A stretch of 64,000 bases of DNA. It comes from Pyrinomonas sp040289685. GTDB taxonomy: Bacteria; Acidobacteriota; Blastocatellia; Pyrinomonadales; Pyrinomonadaceae. Made by a program: the position numbers and the translations under genes. The notes beneath the pieces were generated by a model, which did not search any database, was not told the origin of the DNA, and saw only the letters and a list, made by a program, of their open reading frames with translations. This document shows positions 54,866 to 63,772 of this stretch, one piece after another. Position 1 is the stretch's first letter. Every line of letters starts with the position of its first letter. The DNA is taken from assembly GCF_040289685.1 (NCBI RefSeq), contig NZ_PSLQ01000010.1, forward strand, positions 6,116 through 70,115, written 5' to 3'.

Positions 54866-56008
54866 TCAAGCGAGGCGCGACAGGGCTTGGTCGAGATCGG
54901 CGATGATGTCCTCGACATCTTCCAAGCCGACCGAGATGCGCACCAGTCCATCCGTGATGCCGAGACGTGCGCGCGCTTCCGGCGCGACCGAGGCGTGCGT
55001 CATGGTCGCCGGATGCGAGATCAACGTTTCGACTCCGCCGAGACTTTCGGCCAACGTGCACAAACGGACCGACTCGAGCACGAGGCGCGCGCGTTCGAGC
55101 GATCCGACGTCGAACGAGACCATGCCGCCGAATCCGCGCTGCTGTCTTCGAGCCAGTTCGTGTTGCGGATGCGACGCCAGCCCCGTGTAATAGACTCGCT
55201 GCACTTTCGGATGTTCGTCCAAGAAGGCGGCTACGGCGCGCCCAGCGCGATCGTGCTGCGCCATGCGGAGCGCGAGCGTTTTGGTCCCGCGCAGTACCAG
55301 CCATGAGTCGAAGGGCGAAAGGATCGCGCCGACGCTGTTTTGAATGAAGCCGAGGCGCTCGGCTCGTTCGTCATCGTTGAGAACAACGACGCCGCCCACC
55401 CCATCCGAATGCCCGTTCAAATATTTGGTCGTCGAATGGACGACGATATCAACGCCGAAGTCGAGCGGGCGTTGCAAGTAGGGTGACATGAACGTGTTAT
55501 CGCACACGACGATGGCGCCCGCAGCGTGCGCGATGTCGGAGACGGCGCGCAGATCTGTGACGGCCATCACCGGATTGGTCGGCGTTTCGATAAAGATCAT
55601 GCGCGTCTCATCGCGCACGGCGCGTTCGACATTGAGCGGATCGGTCGTGTCGACGAAGCTGAAAACGAGGCCGTAATTGGCCAAAACGCGCGTGAAGAGG
55701 CGAAAGGTTCCGCCATAGGTGTTGTCCGAAACGATGACGTGCGCGCCGCTGTGGACCAGCCGGAGCACGGCGTCAATCGCCGCCATGCCGGAAGCGAAAG
55801 CGAAGCCGAAGCGCCCGCCTTCGAGCGCCGCGATGTTCTTTTCAAGCGCCGCGCGCGTTGGATTCTTGGTGCGCGCGTATTCGTAACCTTTGTGTTTGCC
55901 CAGCCCTTCCTGCGCGAAGGTGGAAGTCTGATAGATGGGCACGGTCACCGCTCCCGTCGTCGGGTCCGGTTCGTTTCCTGCGTGAATGGCTGTGGTCGAA
56001 AATCCCAT
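54866..56008 (-). CDS. Cystathionine gamma-synthase/gamma-lyase-type PLP enzyme
   Basis: A 380-residue Cys/Met-metabolism enzyme. Pyridoxal phosphate would bind Lys195 (HSTTKYLNGHSDG); family motifs: VPIYQTSTFAQEG, YARTKNPTRAALEKNIAALEGG, ETPTNPVMAVTDL, VVCDNTFMSPYLQRPLDFGVDIV. The C-terminus VRISVGLEDVEDIIADLDQAL fits. Synthase versus lyase cannot be told from sequence; the neighbouring cysteine synthase suggests sulfur amino-acid metabolism. Confidence 0.92.
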   Translation of the reverse strand: MGFSTTAIHAGNEPDPTTGAVTVPIYQTSTFAQEGLGKHKGYEYARTKNPTRAALEKNIAALEGGRFGFAFASGMAAIDAVLRLVHSGAHVIVSDNTYGGTFRLFTRVLANYGLVFSFVDTTDPLNVERAVRDETRMIFIETPTNPVMAVTDLRAVSDIAHAAGAIVVCDNTFMSPYLQRPLDFGVDIVVHSTTKYLNGHSDGVGGVVVLNDDERAERLGFIQNSVGAILSPFDSWLVLRGTKTLALRMAQHDRAGRAVAAFLDEHPKVQRVYYTGLASHPQHELARRQQRGFGGMVSFDVGSLERARLVLESVRLCTLAESLGGVETLISHPATMTHASVAPEARARLGITDGLVRISVGLEDVEDIIADLDQALSRLA

Positions 56009-56106
56009 GATGCGAAAGCCCCGTTGATGAAAGCCTGCGAGCAGAAGCTCGGTTGTGGCTGTCAGTCGCGCCCACGAGATTCTGCTCAGCGGCGAATTTT
56101 GATCTT

Positions 56107-57030
56107 TTAATCGAAGATGCCTTGGCTCATGTAACGTTCAGCTCCATCGGGAAAGAGCGTCACGACGCGTTTGCCTTCGCCCAGTCGTTCGGCGATGCGT
56201 CGTGCCGCGGCGGCGGCTGCGCCGCTTGACCCGCCGCACAAGACGCCTTCGGTCGCCGCCAACATGCGCACCGTCGCAAAAGCCTCTTCGTCCGTGATCA
56301 TGATGACCTCATCGACTACCTTCCAGTCAAGCACGGGCGGGATGAACTGTGATTGCCCGATGCCTTCGACCTTGTGGTCTCCGGGCTGACCGCCGCCGAA
56401 AATGGAGCCCTGCGGTTCGACCAAAACGCACAGGGCGCGCGCGTTGATCCTTTTAACGGCGCGCGCGACGCCGGTGAAAGTGCCCGCCGTGCCGGCGCCG
56501 AGCACGACAGCATCTATGCGCCCGCTCATTTGTTCGATGATCTCCTGTGCGGTGGTCCGTTCGTGGAAAGAGGGATTGGCCGGGTTGGCGAACTGTTGCG
56601 GAATGAAGCTGTTGGGAATTCGGCGTGCTAGTTCTTGCGCGCGGTCGATGGCCCCCTTCATGCCCGCTTCTTTGGAGACGTATTCGATTTCACCGCCCAA
56701 AGCTTCCATCACTTTCATCTTTTCGCGGGAATAACCTTCCGGGACGCACAGGATGACGCGATAACCGCGCGCCACGCCGATGAGCGCCAACCCGATCCCA
56801 GTGTTGCCGGCAGTCGGTTCGATGATGGTCGCGCCCGGTCGGAGCATGCCGCGCTCTTCGGCGTCCAAGATCATGCCGAGCGCGGCGCGATCCTTGACCG
56901 ATCCTCCGGGGTTGAAGTACTCGAGTTTGGCGTAAATCGAAGCGAGCGGCGGTTTGGCGAAGCGTGCGAGATGTAGAAGCGGCGTTCGACCGACAAGATC
57001 GATGATCTGTTCAGTTATGCCGAGCGGCAT
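56107..57030 (-). CDS. cysK: Cysteine synthase A
   Basis: A 307-residue PLP enzyme that makes cysteine from O-acetylserine and sulfide. Lys46 (NPGGSVKDRAA), PTAGNTGIGLA substrate loop, and GAGTAGTFTGVAR for phosphate binding are all present. Start ATG after AAGGGGGA. It lies 98 bases upstream of the gamma-synthase gene. Confidence 0.95.
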   Translation of the reverse strand: MPLGITEQIIDLVGRTPLLHLARFAKPPLASIYAKLEYFNPGGSVKDRAALGMILDAEERGMLRPGATIIEPTAGNTGIGLALIGVARGYRVILCVPEGYSREKMKVMEALGGEIEYVSKEAGMKGAIDRAQELARRIPNSFIPQQFANPANPSFHERTTAQEIIEQMSGRIDAVVLGAGTAGTFTGVARAVKRINARALCVLVEPQGSIFGGGQPGDHKVEGIGQSQFIPPVLDWKVVDEVIMITDEEAFATVRMLAATEGVLCGGSSGAAAAAARRIAERLGEGKRVVTLFPDGAERYMSQGIFD

Positions 57031-57358
57031 TCATCCCCCTTCGATTCAGTTGCGCGACTTGAAGAACGCGCTTGAAGAACGCGCTGAACTCCAAGATGGC
57101 ATGTTAGACGCGCGCTCCGTAGGCTGTCAAACGCGCCCGTTGAGCGACGGCCAGCGGCGAAGCGGTGCCCGACGCGCCTCCACGATTTGCCTCGCTCTTT
57201 GCTTCTTCAGTGGTTCGCCGTGTATTCGTCAGCTTCATTCGGATCAACCCAAGCTCGTCGTTGCGCGCTGTGGCTCGCCGCGCGGCGAGATCGCTTGCGA
57301 CCAGATCAGTCGTTTGCGGTTTGACAGGCAACTGCACGTCGGTTTATCGTGAAATCCC
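57031..57358. other. 328-bp divergent intergenic region
   Basis: Between cysK (minus) and kdsB (plus). It holds the kdsB promoter at its right end. I see no gene, RNA or repeat in the rest. Confidence 0.55.
57321..57350 (+). promoter_or_regulatory. Promoter with perfect -35, placed for leaderless kdsB
   Basis: TTGACA (57321-57326) is a perfect -35 and TATCGT (57345-57350) follows 18 bases later. The -10 ends eight bases before GTG 57359, so the transcript should begin at or within two bases of the start codon; there is no ribosome site. Confidence 0.6.
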
Positions 57359-58237
57359 GTGGATCGCACGGAGCTTTCGGTTGACCGCGAACGCTTCAAA
57401 GCGCCGCGCGCGCGCGTTTGCGCCATCATCCCTGCGCGCTATCATTCAACGCGACTTCCCGGAAAACCGTTGCTCGAAATCGCTGGTCGCCCCATGATCG
57501 CGCATGTCGCGGCGCGCGCGGCGCGCGCACGCAACGTCGGGCGCGTCATCGTGGCGACAGACGATGTGCGTGTGTGCGACGCGGTGGTCGCCGCTGGATT
57601 CGAGGCGGTCATGACGCGCGCCGATCACTGCAGCGGTAGCGACCGGATCGCCGAGGTCGCCGCTAAACTCGACGATGTCGCCTTGATCGTCAACGTGCAA
57701 GGCGACGAGCCGCTCATCTCGCCGTTGACGATCGAGCAGACGGTTGAAGCTCTGTGCGAAGACGAAGCGGCTTCAGTCGCGACGTGTTGCGAGAGGATAG
57801 CGACGGCGGACGATCTTTTCGATCCGAACGTCGTCAAGGTCGTCGTGAACGAAAGGGGGCGCGCCCTCTATTTTTCGCGCGCGCCCGTGCCGTTGCCGCG
57901 CGATAGCGTGCGACGACACGGCTCGCTGGTGGCGGCGTTGGAGGCCGAACCGCATCTGTTGACGATCTTTCGCAAACACGTGGGGCTGTACGTTTATCGG
58001 CGCGAATTTCTGCTGGAGTTTGCGCGCCGACCGCCGTCGCCGCTCGAACTTCTGGAAGCGCTCGAACAATTGCGCGCGCTCGAAATGGGCGCGCAGATCG
58101 CTGTCGTTGAGGTCGATTCATCGGCCATCGGCGTCGACACGCCGGATGATCTGGTGCGCGTGCGGGCGTTGGTCGCCGCCGACGATGCATCGCGCGCTTG
58201 TGTCGAAACCGTTCAGAGCGACGGTCCACCCACATGA
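57359..58237 (+). CDS. kdsB: CMP-Kdo synthetase (3-deoxy-manno-octulosonate cytidylyltransferase)
   Basis: A 292-residue enzyme that activates Kdo with CTP for lipid A core assembly. Motifs: IIPARYHSTRLPGKPL (24-39), VIVATDD, GSDRIAEV, VNVQGDEPLI, YFSRAPVP and KHVGLYVYRREFL. About 40 residues longer than usual at the two ends. GTG 57359 fits the promoter position. KdsB uses the CTP made by the next gene, pyrG. Confidence 0.93.
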   Translation: MDRTELSVDRERFKAPRARVCAIIPARYHSTRLPGKPLLEIAGRPMIAHVAARAARARNVGRVIVATDDVRVCDAVVAAGFEAVMTRADHCSGSDRIAEVAAKLDDVALIVNVQGDEPLISPLTIEQTVEALCEDEAASVATCCERIATADDLFDPNVVKVVVNERGRALYFSRAPVPLPRDSVRRHGSLVAALEAEPHLLTIFRKHVGLYVYRREFLLEFARRPPSPLELLEALEQLRALEMGAQIAVVEVDSSAIGVDTPDDLVRVRALVAADDASRACVETVQSDGPPT

Positions 58238-58274
58238 GGGCGGTGCGCAAGATCGGAACGAACTGGAGGAGGAG

Positions 58275-59939
58275 ATGCCGAAATACATTTTCGTTACGGG
58301 CGGGGTAGTTTCCAGTCTCGGCAAAGGATTAGCTGCGGCGTCGATCGGGCGTCTGCTCGAAGCGCGCGCGCTGCGCGTTGCGCTGATGAAATTCGATCCT
58401 TATATCAACGTCGATCCCGGGACGATGTCCCCATTTCAACACGGCGAGGTCTTCGTCACCGACGACGGAGCGGAAACGGATCTCGATCTCGGGCACTACG
58501 AACGGTTCACCAACGCACGACTGACGCGGTCCAACAACTGGACCACCGGTAGGATTTACCTTTCGGTGATCGAAAAGGAGCGGCGCGGCGCGTTTCTCGG
58601 TAAGACGATTCAAGTGATCCCGCACATCACCGATGAGATCAAGCGCGCCGTGCGCGCCGTCGCCGATGAGAGCGGGGCTGAGGTCGTGATCGTGGAGATC
58701 GGCGGCACGGTGGGGGATATTGAGAGCTTGCCTTTTCTCGAGGCGATTCGTCAGATGGGCCTTGAAGAGGGGCGCGAGAACACGCTCTACGTCCATTTGA
58801 CGCTCGTCCCATACATTGCCGCAGCGGGCGAACTCAAGACCAAACCGACGCAACACTCGGTGCGCGATCTGCGCGAGATCGGCATTCAACCGGATGTTCT
58901 TCTTTGCCGTTCCGATCATCCGTTGCCCAAAGAACTGCGCGCCAAGATCGGTCTCTTCTGCAACGTGCGCGAAGAGGCCGTGATCGCCGCCGAGACCGTG
59001 GAGACGATCTACCAAGTGCCGCTCGTCTTTCACGAACAGGGCCTCGATGACCTCATCATTCGACGGCTCGCGCTCGATGACAAAGCGCGTCCCGAAGCGG
59101 ATCTTGCACGCTGGCGCGAATTGGTTGCCACCGTGCTCGATCAGGCGGCGAACGAAGTGACCATCGGCGTCGTCGGCAAGTACGTCGAACTCGAAGATGC
59201 CTACAAATCGCTCCGCGAAGCGCTGACGCATGGCGGGGTCGCCAATCGCGTGCGCGTGCGCGTGCGTTGGATCGAGTCCGAAGCGATCACGGAAGAGAAC
59301 GTCGCCGAGATGTTGCGCGACGTCGATGGCATACTCGTGCCAGGTGGATTTGGTCGGCGCGGCATCCAAGGGATGATTCGCGCCATCGGGTGGGCGCGCC
59401 GCTCGCGCACGCCCTATCTCGGCATCTGTCTCGGCATGCAGACGGCGGTGATCGAATACGCGCGCAACGTCTGCGGTTTAACTGAGGCCGACTCGACCGA
59501 GTTCAATGCGGAGACGTCCCATCCGGTGATCTTCAAGTTGCGCGAACTGGTCGGCGTCGAAGAGATGGGTGGCAACATGCGGCTCGGCGCTTGGAATTGC
59601 CGTTTGCTTCCCGACACGCTGGCGAGCGCCATCTATGGCGGGGCGAGCGCCGTGAGCGAGCGCCATCGTCATCGTTACGAATTCAATCCCGCTTACCGCG
59701 ACGTGCTCGAAAAAGGCGGTCTCATCTTCAGCGGCGAATCAGAGGACGGACGTTTTGCCGAGATCGTTGAACTTCCACAGCGCGTGCACCCGTGGTTTCT
59801 CGCTTGCCAATTTCATCCCGAGTACAAGTCGAAACCGCTCGCCCCGCATCCTATCTTCGTCCGTTTCGTGCGCGCTGCGCACGAGAACCGTCTGCGCTCC
59901 GAGGCTGCCGTCGAGCAGATGGCGGCGCACGAAAGTTGA
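58275..59939 (+). CDS. pyrG: CTP synthase
   Basis: A 554-residue two-domain enzyme: N-terminal ammonia-ligase domain (GGVVSSLGKGLAAASIGRLL, DPYINVDPGTMSPFQHGEVFVTDDGAETDLDLGHYERF) and C-terminal class I glutaminase with Cys385 in GICLGMQ. ATG 58275 follows GGAGGAGG. A frame that runs further upstream is a shadow of kdsB. Lies 37 bases after kdsB and 14 bases before kdsA, so the three form one operon. Confidence 0.97.
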   Translation: MPKYIFVTGGVVSSLGKGLAAASIGRLLEARALRVALMKFDPYINVDPGTMSPFQHGEVFVTDDGAETDLDLGHYERFTNARLTRSNNWTTGRIYLSVIEKERRGAFLGKTIQVIPHITDEIKRAVRAVADESGAEVVIVEIGGTVGDIESLPFLEAIRQMGLEEGRENTLYVHLTLVPYIAAAGELKTKPTQHSVRDLREIGIQPDVLLCRSDHPLPKELRAKIGLFCNVREEAVIAAETVETIYQVPLVFHEQGLDDLIIRRLALDDKARPEADLARWRELVATVLDQAANEVTIGVVGKYVELEDAYKSLREALTHGGVANRVRVRVRWIESEAITEENVAEMLRDVDGILVPGGFGRRGIQGMIRAIGWARRSRTPYLGICLGMQTAVIEYARNVCGLTEADSTEFNAETSHPVIFKLRELVGVEEMGGNMRLGAWNCRLLPDTLASAIYGGASAVSERHRHRYEFNPAYRDVLEKGGLIFSGESEDGRFAEIVELPQRVHPWFLACQFHPEYKSKPLAPHPIFVRFVRAAHENRLRSEAAVEQMAAHES

Positions 59940-59953
59940 GCTGAGGGGGCGAT

Positions 59954-60802
59954 ATGATGCAAGAAGAGCCGCTATTGCCTTTCAGCGTGGGCGATGTGAT
60001 CTTCGGCGATGGCCGATTGACGGTGATTGCCGGTCCGTGCGTGATCGAGTCGCGCGAGCATGCGCTCATGATGGCGCACGAACTGCAACGTCGCGCGCAG
60101 CGCGTCGGACTCGATTTCGTCTTCAAGTCATCTTTCGATAAAGCGAACCGTTCATCGCACGAGAGCTTTCGCGGCTTGGGAATGCGCGTCGGATTGGAGG
60201 TCTTGCGCGCCGTGCGCGAAGAGACGGGCGCGCCCGTGACGACCGACGTGCATGAGACCGGTCAGGTCGAAGAGGTCGCCGAAACGGTTGACATCTTACA
60301 GATCCCGGCGTTCTTGTGTCGGCAGACCGATCTGATCGTCGCTGCGGCGCGCACGGGGCGTGCCGTCAACGTCAAGAAGGGGCAGTTCCTCTCGCCCTAC
60401 GATGCGCGCAACATCGTGCGCAAAGCGCGCGCCGCCGGTTGCGCGCGGCTATTGCTCACCGAACGTGGTGTGACTTTCGGTTACAATAACTTGGTCGTCG
60501 ATATGCGTTCGTTCCCGATCATGCGTCGTTTCGGCGTGCCGGTCGTCTTCGATGTCACACACTCGTTACAGTTACCCGGCGGACTGGGCCATGCAACGGG
60601 CGGGCAGGCGGAGTTCATCGAACCGCTGGCACGCGCTGGCGTCGCAGCCGGCATTGATGCGATCTTTCTCGAGGTCCATGACGACCCGTTGCGCGCGCCG
60701 TCGGATGGTCCAAACATGCTGCCGCTAGAGCGCTTTGAACCGTTGCTTGAAACGCTCTGCGCCGTTCACGAAGCGGTTCGACGCAGCCCTTCGAGCGCGT
60801 GA
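59954..60802 (+). CDS. kdsA: Kdo-8-phosphate synthase, metal-dependent type
   Basis: A 282-residue enzyme condensing PEP with arabinose-5-phosphate. Cys29 in IAGPCVIES and QLPGGLG (207-213), instead of the E. coli Asn and QCRDPFG, mark the metal-dependent class. Other metal ligands: His203 (DVTHS), Glu240 (LEVHDDP) and Asp251 (SDGPN). KASFDKANRSS-like and VNVKKGQFLSP are conserved. Two ATG codons are adjacent at 59954 and 59957. Confidence 0.95.
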   Translation: MMQEEPLLPFSVGDVIFGDGRLTVIAGPCVIESREHALMMAHELQRRAQRVGLDFVFKSSFDKANRSSHESFRGLGMRVGLEVLRAVREETGAPVTTDVHETGQVEEVAETVDILQIPAFLCRQTDLIVAAARTGRAVNVKKGQFLSPYDARNIVRKARAAGCARLLLTERGVTFGYNNLVVDMRSFPIMRRFGVPVVFDVTHSLQLPGGLGHATGGQAEFIEPLARAGVAAGIDAIFLEVHDDPLRAPSDGPNMLPLERFEPLLETLCAVHEAVRRSPSSA

Positions 60803-60897
60803 AGGCTTTCGTCCGAAACGCTTTTCGCCGAACTGCTCATCGAAAGCACAGAGAGGCGTGTGCCTCTAGCGCGAAAGGTTTCTCCTGAACAGCCGCA

Positions 60898-63168
60898 ATG
60901 ATCGCCAGACTTTCATTCTCGGTCGCCGTGTTCGTTCTTCTCGCCGTCCGTTTGCCAGCGCAAGAAGAAGCGCGCGCAGCATGGCAGGTATCGCGCTTCG
61001 ACGTGTCGGCGACGATCTCCACCGCGCCGCGCGCGCTCGATGTGCGCACGACGATCACCGCACGCAACGTCGGGCAGGGGACAGGACGGACTTTCACCGT
61101 TCGGTTGAACCCTGCGGCGCAAGTGCGAACGGCGAGCGTCAACGGGGCGAACGCAACCTTCCGTTCGCGCGAAGAGCCGCGCACGAAACTTCAACAAGTG
61201 ACGATCACGCTCCCTTCGTCGGCGGCACCCAACCAAACGGTGACGGTGACGATCGAGCATCGGTTGCCTGTGGAACGGAACAGCGGGCTGGCGGCTATCT
61301 CGCCCGAGGGCGCGCAATTCCTTCCACTCTCTTTTTGGTACCCGACTCCCAATACGCCGTATTCGACGCGCGGCGCTGATGTTGCGCCCTTCCGTCTGAT
61401 GGTGAGCGGAACGAGCGAACGGGTCATCTCCTCTGGGCGAGCCAACGGCAGTCTCTTTGAGCAGAATCTCAACGCGCAACCGTTCTTTCTCGCTGGACGG
61501 TGGGAGACGGTAGAGAATGCCGACGCGCGTGGCATCAGCGCTTGGTTGCTTGCTGGTCCGACGGCGGAAGAGCGTCGCGCCGCTGAACGCTTGATCAAGC
61601 TGGCGAGTTCGGCGCGCGCCTTCTTCCAATCGTTGCTCGGACCAGCGCCCGATGTGCCGCTGCGTCTGGTCGCTGTCCATCGCGGCGCTGGATTCAAGGA
61701 TGGTGGCACGTTGCTGCTCGAGGCAGCGGCGTTTCGTCGTCCGAAGACCGATTCGGCAACGGCGCTCTTCATCGCGGAGATGGTCGCTGAGTTGTGGATC
61801 GGCGGCTTAGCGCCGGTGCGCGGCGATGGTTCGAGCGTCGTACGCGAAGGGTTGACGCGCCATCTGGCGACGCTCTTTCTCGAAAAGGAGTTCGGCAAGG
61901 AGACGGCTGATGCCGAACGCGAGCGCCAACGCATCGCCTATGCGCCGCTGGCCCGCCGCGATGGCCCGCTCACGCAATCGAACCCGCTCTACGACACGCA
62001 CTTCATCGCCGTTCCTAACAAGGGTGCGATGATCTGGCGGCTGGTCGAACGAGCCCTCGGACGCGACGCCTTTCTCGGCATCTTGCGAACGCAACTGCAA
62101 ACGGAGAACGGAATGGCGTTGGCTTCGCTTCGCGCCGCTTTCGCCGAGCGCGGCGGAGCGCCGCTCAAGGCGTTGCTCGATTACGGATTCGACCAACCGA
62201 CCGACATGGATCTGCTCATCGGTCTGCCGCATCAACAAGGCGGCGCTTGGGTTGCCGCTTTGCGCAACACCGGGCCGATCGATGTTGCCGTTCCAATCGA
62301 AGCGATCACCGGCAACGGAGAGCGCGTCACCACCGAAGCGACCATCCCGGCGCGCGATTTCGGTGAGGCCCGCTTTCAAACGAGCGCCAAGATCGTGCGC
62401 GTCGAAATCGATCCCGAAAAGCTCTATCCACAAGTTGATTACAGCAACGATGTCGCGCCGCGCATGCTGACGCCCGAAGAAGCGCTGAGCGAAGCGACGC
62501 GTTTGTTCGCCCGTCAAGAGTACGCTGCGGCGGAAAAGATCGCGCGCGAAGCCCTTTTGCGCGCACCGCGCGCGCAAGAATTGCGCATCATCTTGGGGCG
62601 CGCGCTGCTAGCGCAAAACCGCTTGGACGAAGCCGAGCGCGAGTTTCGCGCCGTGTTGGATGAGAAACTGCCGACTCCGGCGACGCTTTCGTGGGCGAGC
62701 TACGGGTTAGGTGAGATCGCGGCGCGCAGAGGGCAAACGGCGGAAGCCGTGCAGCGGTTCACCGAAGCTATACAGAGCGAAGGTTTGCTCGCTGCCGTGA
62801 TCGCTGCGCGTCAAGCGAGAGTCCGCCTCGAATCTTCGCAGAGCGCGCCTCCGGTGGACGAATCGGCGCGCGCCTTTTTCGCTCGGTTGGACAGTGCGAT
62901 CAAGACCGGACGCAAGGCGGAGATCGAAGCCTTGATCATGCCAGGGGAACTGGCGACATTCGCCAGCGGCATCGTCGGTACACAACCTGACGTCTGGCAG
63001 ACGCGGCTCGTACGAACCGAAAAGCAGAGCGGCGATCGCCTCGTCGCCGAAGCGACGATCAGCGTGCGCGCGCTCGGTCAAGAGAAGAACGTCTCGGCTG
63101 TGCTCGTGCTCGGACGAGTTGGAAACGACTGGCGGCTGGTCGAAATCCCTGTCTTTGAGGAACGTTAG
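60898..63168 (+). CDS. Exported M1-peptidase-like protein with dead active site and TPR repeats
   Basis: A 756-residue protein with a signal peptide (SFSVAVFVLLAVRLPAQ, residues 6-22). Residues 30-200 resemble the N-terminal beta domain of M1 aminopeptidases (VSRFDVSATISTAPRALDVRTTIT; QFLPLSFWYPTPN). Residues of about 290-320 are at the zinc-helix position, but the HExxH is AEMVAELW (293-300) and only the later Glu317 (REGLTRHL) is kept, so both zinc His are lost. From about 505 come TPR repeats, e.g. ATRLFARQEYAAAEKIAREALLRAP. Ends in a strand-rich domain. Probably a non-catalytic binding or scaffold protein; lies in the kds cluster. Confidence 0.82.
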   Translation: MIARLSFSVAVFVLLAVRLPAQEEARAAWQVSRFDVSATISTAPRALDVRTTITARNVGQGTGRTFTVRLNPAAQVRTASVNGANATFRSREEPRTKLQQVTITLPSSAAPNQTVTVTIEHRLPVERNSGLAAISPEGAQFLPLSFWYPTPNTPYSTRGADVAPFRLMVSGTSERVISSGRANGSLFEQNLNAQPFFLAGRWETVENADARGISAWLLAGPTAEERRAAERLIKLASSARAFFQSLLGPAPDVPLRLVAVHRGAGFKDGGTLLLEAAAFRRPKTDSATALFIAEMVAELWIGGLAPVRGDGSSVVREGLTRHLATLFLEKEFGKETADAERERQRIAYAPLARRDGPLTQSNPLYDTHFIAVPNKGAMIWRLVERALGRDAFLGILRTQLQTENGMALASLRAAFAERGGAPLKALLDYGFDQPTDMDLLIGLPHQQGGAWVAALRNTGPIDVAVPIEAITGNGERVTTEATIPARDFGEARFQTSAKIVRVEIDPEKLYPQVDYSNDVAPRMLTPEEALSEATRLFARQEYAAAEKIAREALLRAPRAQELRIILGRALLAQNRLDEAEREFRAVLDEKLPTPATLSWASYGLGEIAARRGQTAEAVQRFTEAIQSEGLLAAVIAARQARVRLESSQSAPPVDESARAFFARLDSAIKTGRKAEIEALIMPGELATFASGIVGTQPDVWQTRLVRTEKQSGDRLVAEATISVRALGQEKNVSAVLVLGRVGNDWRLVEIPVFEER

Positions 63169-63250
63169 TGCGCGTTATGATGTACGCTGATCCGATGGCG
63201 TCACGGTTGGGCGATCAAATGGTCGAATAGAGACGCGAACACCGTTGCCC

Positions 63251-63772
63251 ATGTCAACCTCTTCGCATTCCAAGCGCGCAGCGCGCATCCGTCTGCTCTT
63301 GATGGATTGCGATGGTGTGCTGACTGATGGCCGAATCTACCTGCTCGATGACGGGCGCGAGATGAAATCTTTCTCCGTGCGCGACGGGCAGGGGCTGGTT
63401 CTCTGGCATCGCGCCGGGGGGCTTTCCGGCGTCCTTTCCGGGCGCGCATCGTTGGCGCTCGATGCGCGCGCGCGGGAACTCGGCATTCATTTCGTGCGTC
63501 AAAACGTTGACGACAAGATCGCGACGTTCGAATCGTTGCTTGCAGACACGGACCTGCTTGCCGAAGAGGTCGCCTTCATCGGCGATGATCTTGCCGACGT
63601 GCCGCTTTTGCAGCGCGTCGGTTTTGCCATCGCCGTTGCCGATGCGTGCATCGAAGCGCGACGTGCGGCGCATTATGTGACCAAAGCGGCCGGCGGGCAC
63701 GGTGCCGTGCGCGAGTTGATCGAACTGTTGTTGCGGGCGCAAAAGAAATGGCGACCTTTGATCGCCCGTTGA
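63251..63772 (+). CDS. kdsC: Kdo-8-phosphate phosphatase (KdsC-like HAD)
   Basis: A 173-residue HAD enzyme of the KdsC C0 type. Motif I LLMDCDGVLTDG (Asp19 and Asp21), motif II LSGR, and motif IV FIGDDLADVPLL. It removes the phosphate from Kdo-8-phosphate between kdsA and kdsB steps. ATG 63251 preferred over a TTG six bases earlier; neither has a clear ribosome site. Neither kdsD nor the lpt genes follow before the window ends. Confidence 0.93.
   Translation: MSTSSHSKRAARIRLLLMDCDGVLTDGRIYLLDDGREMKSFSVRDGQGLVLWHRAGGLSGVLSGRASLALDARARELGIHFVRQNVDDKIATFESLLADTDLLAEEVAFIGDDLADVPLLQRVGFAIAVADACIEARRAAHYVTKAAGGHGAVRELIELLLRAQKKWRPLIAR

Noticed and set aside
58020..58274. Upstream extension of the pyrG frame
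   Set aside because: It overlaps kdsB in another phase; ATG 58275 has GGAGGAGG and begins with the conserved PKYIFVTGG.
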